Shown here: one piece after another, positions 7,403-15,557 of the stretch
Position numbering within the stretch: the first letter of the stretch is position 1
Layout: every line of letters begins with the position of its first letter
Assembly: GCA_028867675.1 (NCBI GenBank)
Contig: JAGWGA010000004.1
Location: 1-64,000 of the forward strand
DNA from: Nitrososphaerota archaeon
GTDB taxonomy: Archaea > Thermoproteota > Nitrososphaeria > Nitrososphaerales > Nitrosopumilaceae
Direction: 5' to 3'
DNA length: 64,000 bases
Program-made: the position numbers and the translations under genes
Notes under the pieces: model-generated
What the model saw: only the letters and a program-made list of their open reading frames with translations
Databases searched by the model: none
Told to the model about the DNA's origin: nothing

Positions 7403-8659
7403 ATGGTTACATCTAGGATCAAACTAGCTCATTTTACAAACTCGCTTAGAAAATTCATTGCATACTGTGGTCCTGCACTCATTGTAAGTATAGCATACAT
7501 TGATCCTGGAAATTATGGAACGGATCTTCAAGGTGGAGCAGGATTTGGCTATTCATTGCTATGGGTAGTATGGTTATCGAGTGGCATGGCAATGTTGGTA
7601 CAATATCTTTCAGGAAAGCTAGGGATAGCTACGCAGAGAGGCATGGCTGAAATCTTGAAAGAAAAACTAGGCAGGAAATTGTTTGTCATACCTTATTGGC
7701 TTAGTGCCGAAGTTGCAGCAGCTGCCACAGACCTTGCAGAATATCTTGGAACAGTCATTGCATTGAATCTGTTGTTTGGTGTACCAATGCTATATGCGGC
7801 AATCTTCGGAGCTGCAGATGTTGTCATAATAATGGCTCTCACCTCCAGGAGATTTCGAGTATTGGAACAATTGTTTTTACTTTTTGTTTCAATCATTAGC
7901 TTTGGATATCTTTACGAGTTGTTTGTAGCGCCGCCAACAATTCATGGAATACTTTCAGGTACATTTTCACCACACTTTGTAAACTCTAATGCATTATTTG
8001 TTTCAGTGGGGATCATAGGAGCAACTGTTATGCCACATGTAGTATTTTTACACTCTTTTCTTACCAAAGAAAAAGCAAATGGCAAACCACTTGAGGAAAG
8101 AAAAAAGATGCGAAAGTTACATCTTGCAGAGACAGTATTTTTGCTTACAATAGCTGCATTGGTTAATGCTGCAATCTTACTAATGGCGGCTGTTGCATTC
8201 AATCCTGCCAATTCACAGATTCAAACGATATCTGATGCATACAGGACACTTGTTCCATTATTTGGTGTCGCTGCGGGAACCGTATTCTTGGTTACTTTAT
8301 TGTCATCAGGCATAGCGTCATCGGCAGCTGGAACATTGGCAGGTCAGATAATTATGGAGGGGTTTCTGGGAAAAAAAATCAATGTATTATTACGCAGAAT
8401 AATTACAAGATTCGTAAATGTAATACCAACAACAATTGCCATACTGCTTGGTTTTGATCCATTACACATACTTGTGTATAGTCAATTCATCCTTAGTCTG
8501 CTGATACCTATTGCAGTAATACCAGTTGTCATACTAACCATGAACAAAAAGTTGATGGGAGAATTTGTAAACAGAAAAATTACAACTATAATTGCATGTG
8601 TTTGTGTTGGAATAATTTTGGCATTCAACATCATGTCATTGACCAATCCCACATCATAA
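7403..8659 (+). CDS. mntH: NRAMP-family Mn2+/Fe2+ transporter
   Basis: Proton-coupled divalent metal importer of the inner membrane with the LeuT-like fold. TM1 carries the metal-binding DPGN motif (residues 34-37) and TM6 carries MPH (210-212), so all canonical ligands (Asp, Asn, Met) are present and Mn2+ or Fe2+ is the expected substrate. About 11 hydrophobic segments fit the 418-aa length. It stands alone, divergent from the phosphoribosyltransferase gene. Compare the second NRAMP homologue at 24686-25984, which lacks these ligands. Confidence 0.88.
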   Translation: MVTSRIKLAHFTNSLRKFIAYCGPALIVSIAYIDPGNYGTDLQGGAGFGYSLLWVVWLSSGMAMLVQYLSGKLGIATQRGMAEILKEKLGRKLFVIPYWLSAEVAAAATDLAEYLGTVIALNLLFGVPMLYAAIFGAADVVIIMALTSRRFRVLEQLFLLFVSIISFGYLYELFVAPPTIHGILSGTFSPHFVNSNALFVSVGIIGATVMPHVVFLHSFLTKEKANGKPLEERKKMRKLHLAETVFLLTIAALVNAAILLMAAVAFNPANSQIQTISDAYRTLVPLFGVAAGTVFLVTLLSSGIASSAAGTLAGQIIMEGFLGKKINVLLRRIITRFVNVIPTTIAILLGFDPLHILVYSQFILSLLIPIAVIPVVILTMNKKLMGEFVNRKITTIIACVCVGIILAFNIMSLTNPTS

Positions 8660-8675
8660 ACATGATATGAGATTT

Positions 8676-9884
8676 TTAGGTAACTACCTTAAACTGAATA
8701 TTTTTCTTCTTCAAAAATGTAATCAACTGTTGGGCATGTGCCTGGTCTTGCGTCTCAAGACTCAGTGTTACACCCGCAGTTCCTGCAGGTATGCTAGAAG
8801 AGAGCCTGTCATGTATTACATCCACAATGTTTACACTAAGTGAGGATATCTGGTCTATTACCTCCTTTAATGCCCCTGGCTTGTCAGTCAACAAAATAAA
8901 GAGTTTGACCATTCTTCCCATCTCAGTCAAGCCTTTTGCTACGATTTGACCTAAAAGATACATGTCTACGTTTCCTCCTGATAAAATTGGAACCACCTTT
9001 TTGCCCTTGGAGGGTTTCTGGTCAAGCAAGTATGCAAGACCTACTGCACCAGCTGGTTCAACTACCATCTTGGAGCGCTCCATCAATAGAAACATTGCCT
9101 TGACAATTGCAGAATCATCTACAAGGACAATGTCATCAATTAATTCATTTATTATTTTAAACGTAGACTGGCCTGGAGTTTTTACAGATATTCCATCAGC
9201 TATAGTACGATGTCCTGAAACTGATTGTAATTTTCCCATATCAAAAGATTTTTTCATTGCAGGAAAACCAGATGATTGTACACCAATTACTTTGACTTTT
9301 GGTTTTTTTGTCTTTACTGCTTTTAGAACTCCTGCAGCAAGTCCACCGCCACCAATTGGAACATAAATTTCGTCAACATCAGGCAGGTCTTCTACAATTT
9401 CTAGACCAATTACTCCCTGTGCTGCAATTACTACGTCATCGTCAAATGCATGAACCATTGTTGCACCAGTTTTTTGTGCAAGCTCGGTAGCTTTTGCAGA
9501 TGATTCATCATAGATTGCACCTTCCAAGATCACCTTTGCACCATATGATCTTGTAGCAGATACTTTAGCAGGAGATGCTGTTACTGGCATTACTATGGTA
9601 CATGGAATTTTTTCAAGCGATGATGCATATGCTACACCTTGTGCATGGTTTCCAGCAGAGGCCGCAATAACTCCTTTTTTCTTTTCTTCTTTTGAAAGAC
9701 TTGCAATCTTTGCATATGCTCCTCTAAACTTGAACGAGCCAGTTTTTTGTAGACATTCTGATTTTAGGTAAACCTTAGAACCTGTCATTACGCTAAACGA
9801 GTACGAACTCTCAAGTGGAGTTCTGCGAATTACGTTTTTTTGAATTTTTTGCGATTTTAGGATGTCGTCAAAAGTTACATTCAT
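8676..9884 (-). CDS. ilvA: Threonine dehydratase (threonine ammonia-lyase) with ACT domain
   Basis: PLP-dependent deamination of threonine to 2-oxobutyrate, the first step of isoleucine synthesis, or catabolic serine/threonine breakdown. Lys52 in KTGSFKFRGA is the Schiff-base lysine, the phosphate loop is GGGGLAAG, and the fold-type II core covers roughly residues 1-320. Residues about 325-402 form one ACT domain (LFILLTDKPGALKEVIDQIS), giving the ~400-aa single-ACT form. It converges on the NRAMP gene with a 16-bp gap. Confidence 0.9.
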   Translation of the reverse strand: MNVTFDDILKSQKIQKNVIRRTPLESSYSFSVMTGSKVYLKSECLQKTGSFKFRGAYAKIASLSKEEKKKGVIAASAGNHAQGVAYASSLEKIPCTIVMPVTASPAKVSATRSYGAKVILEGAIYDESSAKATELAQKTGATMVHAFDDDVVIAAQGVIGLEIVEDLPDVDEIYVPIGGGGLAAGVLKAVKTKKPKVKVIGVQSSGFPAMKKSFDMGKLQSVSGHRTIADGISVKTPGQSTFKIINELIDDIVLVDDSAIVKAMFLLMERSKMVVEPAGAVGLAYLLDQKPSKGKKVVPILSGGNVDMYLLGQIVAKGLTEMGRMVKLFILLTDKPGALKEVIDQISSLSVNIVDVIHDRLSSSIPAGTAGVTLSLETQDQAHAQQLITFLKKKNIQFKVVT

Positions 9885-10068
9885 TAGAATTTTCAGCTCA
9901 ATCTTGGTATATTTGGCTTATTGAACATGCCAGTCACAAAAATGAACATTTATTTTTGACAAAGATGATCAATTTCCAATAAAAAATACCAATTTTACTC
10001 TAAAAATTCCAAGATTTTCATCGATCAAGAAAGGGCTAAATAATATCAGTATAATCATGTCAGATCTA

Positions 10069-10148
10069 AGTCAAGGGGTCGATCCGCTTCACTTGGTGTC
10101 AACTCCCCAAAAACCTGGCACCATTGATACGGTTAGTACCCCTTGACT
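10069..10148. ncRNA. Candidate structured ncRNA closed by an 11-bp stem
   Basis: AGTCAAGGGGT (10069-10079) and ACCCCTTGACT (10138-10148) are perfect inverted complements 58 nt apart. Inside, TGGTG/CACCA and CCG/CGG can pair, giving nested helices around a C- and A-rich apical region. On the plus strand CTAAATAAT (10036-10044) lies about 26 bp before the stem, as expected of an archaeal promoter; a TTTATTAAA on the other strand is similarly placed, so the strand is not settled. The rest of the 307-bp gap (9885-10191) shows no gene. No known RNA family is recognised. Confidence 0.5.
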
Positions 10149-10191
10149 AAATATTGCAGATTCTAAATCATGCAATTTAATAAACTATTTT

Positions 10192-11049
10192 CTAATTTTT
10201 CAAAACTTCTATGATACTATCAAGGAGTTCAAGTAAATTTGTCTTGGTCTGATCTGCAATTCTGGATAAATTGATGTTCCCTTGTCGAATATTGTTTTTT
10301 AGATATTCTAAATTAAAATTACAAAGACAGCCTTCTTCTGCAGCAATCAATCTAATTTCATCAATCATTACAGGAACAGTATGATATACTTCAATCAACA
10401 TATTATCAAGTTCTCCAAATAATCTATCCCTATTTGCAACAAGCTTGGTGTGCTCAGCATGAGAGACTTCAATAGATTTTACAATATCTTTTGTAATATC
10501 TTCCCTGTTAAACAAAACTTCAAATAATTTCTGGTCATCAAGTGATTGATATCCGCTATTTTCTAGTTTCTCTTTGATAATCTTGTCATTTTCAGGACCT
10601 ACTTGTACCTGAAGTTTTGATATCATGTCAGAAATATCAGAGAGTTCTTTTTGAATCTCGATTACTCTATGGTCAAGTTTGTAAAACAACAGTGCATGAT
10701 ATTGTAATGACATGTGACATGACAAGATGTAATTACCTTCTTGGATTTCAAATTTGATAAAACTTCTTCGAAGATCCTTGTCTGTAGTTGCAGAGACTCC
10801 CTGATTGTTCCATTTCGGAGTTTTTTTTAACATATCGTCAAAAAATTGTCTTACCTGCAAAGGATCAAAGGATTCCTGGTCTGTAACAGTGCCATCTCCC
10901 AGCATTACTTTTAGAGGAACTTTTTTGGTCAGATTCGCAATGTGCCCTAGGAATAATGTACGTATAGTTTCGGCCTTGTCACTCATTGATTTTATGAAAG
11001 GATCCGGATTACTGGTAGGAATTTGCACAAAATTAGATAAAAAAACCAC
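10192..11049 (-). CDS. Hypothetical coiled-coil protein, 285 aa
   Basis: A soluble, mostly helical protein. The first 130 residues are mixed alpha/beta (KKVPLKVMLGDGTVTDQESF, RRSFIKFEIQEGNYILSCHM), and residues 130-240 read as long amphipathic helices (HRVIEIQKELSDISDMISKL). The start is GTG, about 26 bp after a TATTTAAAG box, so leaderless. It shares its promoter region with a divergent zinc-ribbon/cyclase pair, which hints at common control. No family recognised. Confidence 0.6.
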   Translation of the reverse strand: MVFLSNFVQIPTSNPDPFIKSMSDKAETIRTLFLGHIANLTKKVPLKVMLGDGTVTDQESFDPLQVRQFFDDMLKKTPKWNNQGVSATTDKDLRRSFIKFEIQEGNYILSCHMSLQYHALLFYKLDHRVIEIQKELSDISDMISKLQVQVGPENDKIIKEKLENSGYQSLDDQKLFEVLFNREDITKDIVKSIEVSHAEHTKLVANRDRLFGELDNMLIEVYHTVPVMIDEIRLIAAEEGCLCNFNLEYLKNNIRQGNINLSRIADQTKTNLLELLDSIIEVLKN

Positions 11050-11109
11050 TACATAAAATCGATAGGTACTTTAAATACTCTCTAAAGTCAATTTCATCGT
11101 GATAGGAAG

Positions 11110-11241
11110 ATGACAAAGCCTGCATTTAGGAAGATAGTGTGCTGGAATTGTGATGTAGAAATCATACAATACTTTGATATAAAATACAAGGGAGAAAGAG
11201 GCGTATGTCCCGTATGTGGAGTCAACTTCCCCCTGGAGTGA
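11110..11241 (+). CDS. Zinc-ribbon microprotein upstream of cyclase, 43 aa
   Basis: A two-knuckle zinc ribbon: CWNC at residues 11-14 and CPVCG at 33-37, separated by a beta hairpin (EIIQYFDIKYKGERG). The stop is 6 bp from the cyclase start, so it is cotranscribed with it and could be an adaptor for the signalling enzyme; that link is inferred from position only. Confidence 0.6.
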   Translation: MTKPAFRKIVCWNCDVEIIQYFDIKYKGERGVCPVCGVNFPLE

Positions 11242-11247
11242 TATAAA

Positions 11248-12039
11248 ATGAGTAATGAGCCTGAAACTCCCCCAAAACCAGTAACTACAAACAGCATAGT
11301 TGACATGATGCTAGGTGGAGGGCGTTCTGGAACTTTGGATAGTGAGAGTCTGATTAAAGAGACTCAGAAGAGAGTATGGAGTTCACTTAAGAAGGGATAC
11401 GAATATGATTATGCAGTAGACGAGTCAGACAAGTTTCTACGAAATCACGTATCACAGAAAATTCACATGGTTGTAATGTTTGTTGATCTAGTCGGTTCAA
11501 CTGATATGGCATTGCTTCTCCCACCAGAAAAACTTGGAATTATCATTAGCTCCTTTTCGCAAGAGATGAGATCAGTAATAAAACATCATAATGGATATGT
11601 TCTAAAGTACGTCGGTGACGCAGTCATCGGATATTTTATTGCAGAAGAGAGCCCTCTAGTGGTAGCAGACAATGCTGTAAATTGTGCAAAAACTATGATA
11701 GACGTCATAGAACGAGGAATAAACCCAATTCTTAGCGAATACGACTATCCAGAACTGCATGTAAAGATTGGAATGGATTTTGGAGAGAATGTAGTTGTAC
11801 GATATGGTTCAGACCCGGTAAGATCTCATGTTGATATCTTAGGTCCTGCAGTAAGTATTGCAGCAAAGATCACAGCAATTGCAAAACCAAATCAAATACT
11901 GGTTGGGGAGGACATTTATGAAAAACTTCATCCAAACTTGAAAGGTCTATTTGGACCAGTAGATTTGACTACTACTCACTGGTCGTATCAAGACAAGAAG
12001 ACTGGAAAACTCTACGGCGTTTATGTAATGCACGCCTAG
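11248..12039 (+). CDS. Class III adenylate/guanylate cyclase-like protein
   Basis: The catalytic domain spans roughly residues 72-225. The two metal-binding aspartates are present (Asp80 in FVDLVGST and Asp124 in YVGDAVI), as are the purine-selecting Lys120 and Asp196, which would favour ATP. The transition-state Asn and Arg of the usual D-x2-G-x2-VN-x3-R motif are Ser203 and Lys207, so activity may be altered or lost. The N-terminal 70 residues are polar and unstructured-looking. No membrane segment, so cytosolic. A paralogue with similar substitutions is at 47098-47976. Confidence 0.8.
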   Translation: MSNEPETPPKPVTTNSIVDMMLGGGRSGTLDSESLIKETQKRVWSSLKKGYEYDYAVDESDKFLRNHVSQKIHMVVMFVDLVGSTDMALLLPPEKLGIIISSFSQEMRSVIKHHNGYVLKYVGDAVIGYFIAEESPLVVADNAVNCAKTMIDVIERGINPILSEYDYPELHVKIGMDFGENVVVRYGSDPVRSHVDILGPAVSIAAKITAIAKPNQILVGEDIYEKLHPNLKGLFGPVDLTTTHWSYQDKKTGKLYGVYVMHA

Positions 12040-12185
12040 ATAGTAAATTTGTCTGGGCATTCCACATGTTCATAGTGGTGATCGGTAAACTTTTGGTCAA
12101 CAATATACATTACAATTTTGTACAAATCTGTAGAAGTTATGCTTTTTTTACATTTTATACAATGCATCGATACTGTTTTTGACAT
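12036..12185 (-). CDS. Zinc-binding-like microprotein, 49 aa
   Basis: MSKTVSMHCIKCKKSITSTD begins with a C-x2-C knuckle and ends with HHYEHVECPDKF, giving His/Cys ligands for one zinc. A TTATAGAAT box on this strand lies about 26 bp before the ATG, fitting a leaderless promoter. It converges on the cyclase with a 4-nt overlap of stop codons. Confidence 0.5.
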   Translation of the reverse strand: MSKTVSMHCIKCKKSITSTDLYKIVMYIVDQKFTDHHYEHVECPDKFTI

Positions 12186-12328
12186 TAAATTGGATCCGAT
12201 CAGACTATTCTATAAGGATCAGCGATCGACTAAATTTGATAAAAAATGACTCGTACTTGACACAGTCCTATATCTAATGCCCAAATTTGTGAGTAAACAT
12301 GAAATAGAGGAGAACAAAAAATGTAGGC

Positions 12329-12697
12329 ATGTGGCATTTTGACGCTAGAAGAATCATGGAAAATTTCGGACAGCCATTCGACATGCTAAATTCACCTTTT
12401 GCATTTCCAAGATTACCGCCACGTGCAAATCCACCAATGGGATTGGCAAGTGCAGGAAAAATTAAGGATCAGATTGTTCATGATGGAGATACCATGATGG
12501 GTAGACTCTCAAGTCATCATACAATGTTTCAAAGATATGCATCAGGATTATTCAATATGACTCCGATGGGATTTATGCCAGGTCATCCAATGCATTCAAG
12601 GATGCAAACAATTGACACCTTAAGAGAAGAAAACCAAAAATTACGACAAGAAAATCTTACCTTAAAGTCCGATATTAGTAAAGAAAAGAAAAAGTAA
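12329..12697 (+). CDS. Met/Pro-rich hypothetical protein with C-terminal coiled coil, 122 aa
   Basis: The central region is rich in Met, Pro, His and Phe (NPPMGLASAGK, NMTPMGFMPGHPMHSRM) and the last 30 residues form a heptad coiled coil ending in lysines (REENQKLRQENLTLKSDISK). No signal peptide is visible. The Met/His content could bind copper, as many proteins of ammonia oxidisers do, but this is conjecture. Confidence 0.55.
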   Translation: MWHFDARRIMENFGQPFDMLNSPFAFPRLPPRANPPMGLASAGKIKDQIVHDGDTMMGRLSSHHTMFQRYASGLFNMTPMGFMPGHPMHSRMQTIDTLREENQKLRQENLTLKSDISKEKKK

Positions 12698-12737
12698 ACC
12701 CCCATCTTTTTAAAGCCTAGACATTCTACAATAATAT

Positions 12738-13130
12738 ATGCAAAAGACACCTAATCAAAAATGGAATGATCAGATTGCACAATATAGAAAAAAATGTCAG
12801 AGCATTGCAGAATTGTCTAAATCAATAAGATATGTTGGATTGATAAATGAATATGGTACTACACTGACTGGAATTTTAAAACCAGGACTTGAAACTTTGT
12901 TATCTCGCGAGGCTGCAAGAAATGAATTCTTTCTAGTTTCAACATTATTAACAATGAGAAATAAAGCAAGTTTAGCCCTTGGAAAAATGAATCATGCAAT
13001 ATTTGAACATGAAAAAATCATCGTTATTGTCTTTCAAAGAAAAGAAGGAATTTACTATGTTTCGTTAAACAAGAATACCACACATGCTCTTGTAAACCAA
13101 ATAATATTGAAAATTAAAAAAATTATCTAG
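12738..13130 (+). CDS. Hypothetical protein, paralogue of the 14505-14861 protein, 130 aa
   Basis: An alpha/beta protein whose middle (CQSIAELSKSIRYVGLINEY) and end (IIVIVFQRKEGIYYVSLNKN) align by eye with the protein encoded at 14505-14861 (CKKILALDSKIRFAGKIVGE and LLTVFQEDGILILSTEPTS). Both look like small sensor-type folds, reminiscent of roadblock/profilin-like domains, seen in Nitrososphaerota. Function unknown. Confidence 0.6.
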   Translation: MQKTPNQKWNDQIAQYRKKCQSIAELSKSIRYVGLINEYGTTLTGILKPGLETLLSREAARNEFFLVSTLLTMRNKASLALGKMNHAIFEHEKIIVIVFQRKEGIYYVSLNKNTTHALVNQIILKIKKII

Positions 13131-13537
13131 AGCGGAGCAAATCCGTGAAAGCCACGAGCTTGCTGGGCACCATCGTCAAATGATGGCTCAAATAATGATA
13201 TCATATATTTGTCCGGGTCTAACACAATGCAATTTTTACCTGCTTTGTGTGAAATAATATCCCTATAGATGACGACATTTTTTGATTTGAGTTCCTTAAC
13301 TGCTGATTCTATATCCCCTACAACAAGTCCTATTACAATGCCATTTTCAATGGATGTTCCAGTGTTAATGGGCTTGAGTGCTGGATGCAGTATCACGGTG
13401 GCGCCTTCTTTTGCCAATTCTACCCAATTTTCACGGGTGCTTTTTATTGGCAATCCTATGACCTCATGATAAAATTTCAGAGACTTTTCAATGTCTGAAA
13501 CTGCGACAATTACGCTACCAAGGTGTCTGATATTCAT
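13127..13537 (-). CDS. VOC / glyoxalase superfamily protein
   Basis: Two beta-alpha-beta-beta-beta modules typical of the vicinal-oxygen-chelate fold: RHLGSVIVAVSDIEKSLKFY and IGLVVGDIESAVKELKSKNV. Family members include glyoxalase I, methylmalonyl-CoA epimerase and dioxygenases; the specific reaction cannot be read. Possible metal ligands are His4 region and the Glu in SLFEPSF. ATG at 13537 is preferred to an upstream GTG because alignable sequence begins there. Its stop overlaps the convergent gene by 4 nt. Confidence 0.7.
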   Translation of the reverse strand: MNIRHLGSVIVAVSDIEKSLKFYHEVIGLPIKSTRENWVELAKEGATVILHPALKPINTGTSIENGIVIGLVVGDIESAVKELKSKNVVIYRDIISHKAGKNCIVLDPDKYMISLFEPSFDDGAQQARGFHGFAPL

Positions 13538-13578
13538 ACACAAGGTAAACACGTGCAGGTGTTAAAGGATTTTGGTAG

Positions 13579-13797
13579 CTATACTACTTGTACTAGTGTC
13601 TCAGTACGTTCAACGCCCTTGATATTTTGAATCTCAGTTGCAACGTCTTTTATTTGAGCCAGTTCTTTGACCTCAATTAATGCAACTGCATCAAACTGGC
13701 CACTTACTGGAAAAGAATCATAGACTGACTTTACCATACGGAGTCTTGCCGCAATGAGCTTCTTTGGAGATTTGACTAGAACTACGGCTTTGACCAT
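13579..13797 (-). CDS. Stand-alone RAM (Lrp/AsnC ligand-binding) domain protein, 72 aa
   Basis: A single alpha-beta sandwich RAM domain without a helix-turn-helix: MVKAVVLVKSPKKLIAARLR, the FDAVALIEVKELAQIKDV core and the terminal strand VERTETLVQVV. Such stand-alone RAM proteins bind amino acids or heteromerise with Lrp-type regulators. Its start overlaps the end of a second RAM gene by 16 nt, so the two are coupled and may form a hetero-oligomer. Confidence 0.75.
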   Translation of the reverse strand: MVKAVVLVKSPKKLIAARLRMVKSVYDSFPVSGQFDAVALIEVKELAQIKDVATEIQNIKGVERTETLVQVV

Positions 13798-14030
13798 CCC
13801 ATATCAACCTCCACTTCAATCAGGGTCTCTGTTGAGACAATTTCCTTTATTTTCTTAAAATCTATTACGGTATTGTTAATCTCTTCAATAGTTCCTTGTA
13901 AAACAACTGCAATGTCTGCCCTCCCAGTAACAACCATTATTTCTTTAACAATTTTTCTTGCTTTTTTAAGAGAAGTTATTACTGCATCAACTTTGCCAGG
14001 TTTTACAGTGATTAAACAAAGAGATCTCAT
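13782..14030 (-). CDS. Stand-alone RAM (Lrp/AsnC ligand-binding) domain protein, 82 aa
   Basis: RAM domain with the typical opening (MRSLCLITVKPGKVDAVITS), the central GRADIAVVLQGTIEEINNTV and closing STETLIEVEV. There is no DNA-binding domain, so it is probably an amino-acid sensor or partner subunit of another regulator. First gene of the two-RAM pair. Confidence 0.75.
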   Translation of the reverse strand: MRSLCLITVKPGKVDAVITSLKKARKIVKEIMVVTGRADIAVVLQGTIEEINNTVIDFKKIKEIVSTETLIEVEVDMGWSKP

Positions 14031-14093
14031 TGTTCCTGTAATGATTTAATCATGGATAAGCATTATGTTGGTGGATTTTTTAATAAAACTAGT

Positions 14094-14369
14094 CTAATCG
14101 TCACTTGCTTCTTGGGAACGTGCTTCTTCCAAGTATGCTTTACGCGCTTCTAGTTCCGCTTCCTTGTCAAGACCAGTGTCATCTTCTACCACAATTATGC
14201 CGTCATCTTCCTGAACTATGTCCTCTTTGAGTTTTGTCTTTACTTTTTCCTTACCTTTTGGTACTTCCTTTTTGGTAGATTCCTTTTTAGCTGGTTCTTT
14301 TTTCAAGGATACCTTTTTTGGTGCCTCTTTTTTAGCAGGTTTTGTTTCTTTTTTCTTGCCCTTTGTCAT
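14094..14369 (-). CDS. Lys/Glu-rich low-complexity protein, 91 aa
   Basis: The N-terminal half is made of KKE/PAKKE repeats (strongly basic) and the C-terminal half is acidic (VQEDDGIIVVEDDTGLDKEA). The charge split suggests an intrinsically disordered nucleic-acid-binding or chaperone-like tail protein. The ATG at 14369 is preferred to an upstream TTG. No family recognised. Confidence 0.55.
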   Translation of the reverse strand: MTKGKKKETKPAKKEAPKKVSLKKEPAKKESTKKEVPKGKEKVKTKLKEDIVQEDDGIIVVEDDTGLDKEAELEARKAYLEEARSQEASDD

Positions 14370-14504
14370 AAGACGATTATCCAACAAGGAACATCGTCCT
14401 TTTAAACTTGTCTTATTTTTAGACCGTAATCACTTTTTATCACAGGCTATAAGACAAATGTCGATATTTGTAGTTGTTTTAAAAACAAGTAAAAAACAGG
14501 TTAC

Positions 14505-14861
14505 CTATTTGAGATTTTTTATTTTCTCAATAATTGCATGGTGATCAGAAGTTGGTTCAGTTGAGAGTATCAATATGCCATCCTCCTGGAAGACGGTCAG
14601 TAACTTTACCTTACCTTTGGATTCCACAATCCAGTCTGTTTTTCCAAGTTTATCTGTAAACATCTTGTCCATCATTGCCTTTACTGATACTTGGTGATGA
14701 GCCAATGCGGCAAGATCTTTGTCAAGTAAAGGTATTACGCCATCCTTTCTTGCTGTTGATACTAGTTTTTCACCAACTATTTTTCCTGCAAATCGGATTT
14801 TAGAATCAAGTGCCAAAATCTTCTTGCAATAATCGCCACCTGTTTCATAAGATGTTGTCAT
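14505..14861 (-). CDS. Hypothetical protein, paralogue of the 12738-13130 protein, 118 aa
   Basis: Shares the layout of its neighbour: a leading helix CKKILALDSKIRFAGKIVGE, a middle helix with charged residues, and a C-terminal beta hairpin LLTVFQEDGILILSTEPTS. The ATG at 14861 is chosen because a TATA-like CATATTTAAG (14893-14902) would start transcription just before it and downstream of the alternative GTG at 14888. A small sensor-like fold is likely; function unknown. Confidence 0.6.
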   Translation of the reverse strand: MTTSYETGGDYCKKILALDSKIRFAGKIVGEKLVSTARKDGVIPLLDKDLAALAHHQVSVKAMMDKMFTDKLGKTDWIVESKGKVKLLTVFQEDGILILSTEPTSDHHAIIEKIKNLK

Positions 14862-14969
14862 TATTCCGTCTAAAGCGTGGTTGACCACATCCCATATTTA
14901 AGACATATTTTGAAATCCAGTCAAGATATGATTAATTTTATTAGGAATGCTCATGCATTTTAAATCAAA

Positions 14970-15344
14970 ATGGAGAGTAGGCAAAGATCCGTTGTTCTAG
15001 TTCTAGTTGCAATATGTATTGTTGGAGCATTTGGAATACCTTTAGGAGATCCAAAATTTCTGATCCAGGCATTTTCCCTTGAATTTTCATTTGCTGCACT
15101 GGCCATAATATCAGCAAAAAATTTCAGATATGCATACATTCCAAATTTTATCATTGCTGGAATGGTTATTGCTGGAAATACATTTTCTCCAAAACACCTT
15201 GAAATCATGTCTACTCTACACCCATTATACAATGGAATTGTGTTAATTATTGGAGGATATGTTCTTCAAGGATTACTTGTAATTACTAATACAGTTGCCT
15301 ATAAAAAATACAAAAAGGCATTACTAAACAACAAAACTACCTAA
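14970..15344 (+). CDS. Integral membrane protein, four TM segments, 124 aa
   Basis: Hydrophobic segments at about 8-25, 33-50, 58-72 and 85-108 indicate four helices, followed by a basic cytoplasmic tail (YKKYKKALLNNKTT). No conserved polar motif inside the membrane points to a substrate. Transcribed alone upstream of the tRNA-Phe region. Function unknown. Confidence 0.6.
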   Translation: MESRQRSVVLVLVAICIVGAFGIPLGDPKFLIQAFSLEFSFAALAIISAKNFRYAYIPNFIIAGMVIAGNTFSPKHLEIMSTLHPLYNGIVLIIGGYVLQGLLVITNTVAYKKYKKALLNNKTT

Positions 15345-15440
15345 GATTATTTTAAGAATTACTATTTTTAAAATAAAACTTGTCTCAGTGACCTTGCAAT
15401 ATGATGCGGATGCTCAAAAATAATTAAAACTAACAAAAGG

Positions 15441-15514
15441 TGCCGCCGGCAAGACTTGAACATGCGACAGCTCGGTCTTCAGCCGAGTGCTCTCCCGGGC
15501 TGAGCTACGGCGGC
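15441..15514 (-). tRNA. tRNA-Phe (GAA)
   Basis: The cloverleaf has acceptor GCCGCCG/CGGCGGC with discriminator A, D stem GCTC/GAGC, anticodon stem CTCGG/CCGAG with loop CTGAAGA (anticodon GAA), and T arm GCATG-TTCAAGT-CTTGC. The T stem contains a U52-U62 mismatch, unusual for a functional tRNA; everything else is canonical and no intron or encoded CCA is seen. Confidence 0.93.
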
Positions 15515-15557
15515 ACATTCCAATATCCAATTCTTGGGGAATTAAAGTGTGTCTCTC

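Noticed and set aside
8962..9366. Long antisense ORF inside ilvA
   Set aside because: Frame shadow of a clearly coding gene; composition (TPPAPAGSTT-type) is that of a reverse frame, with no start signals.
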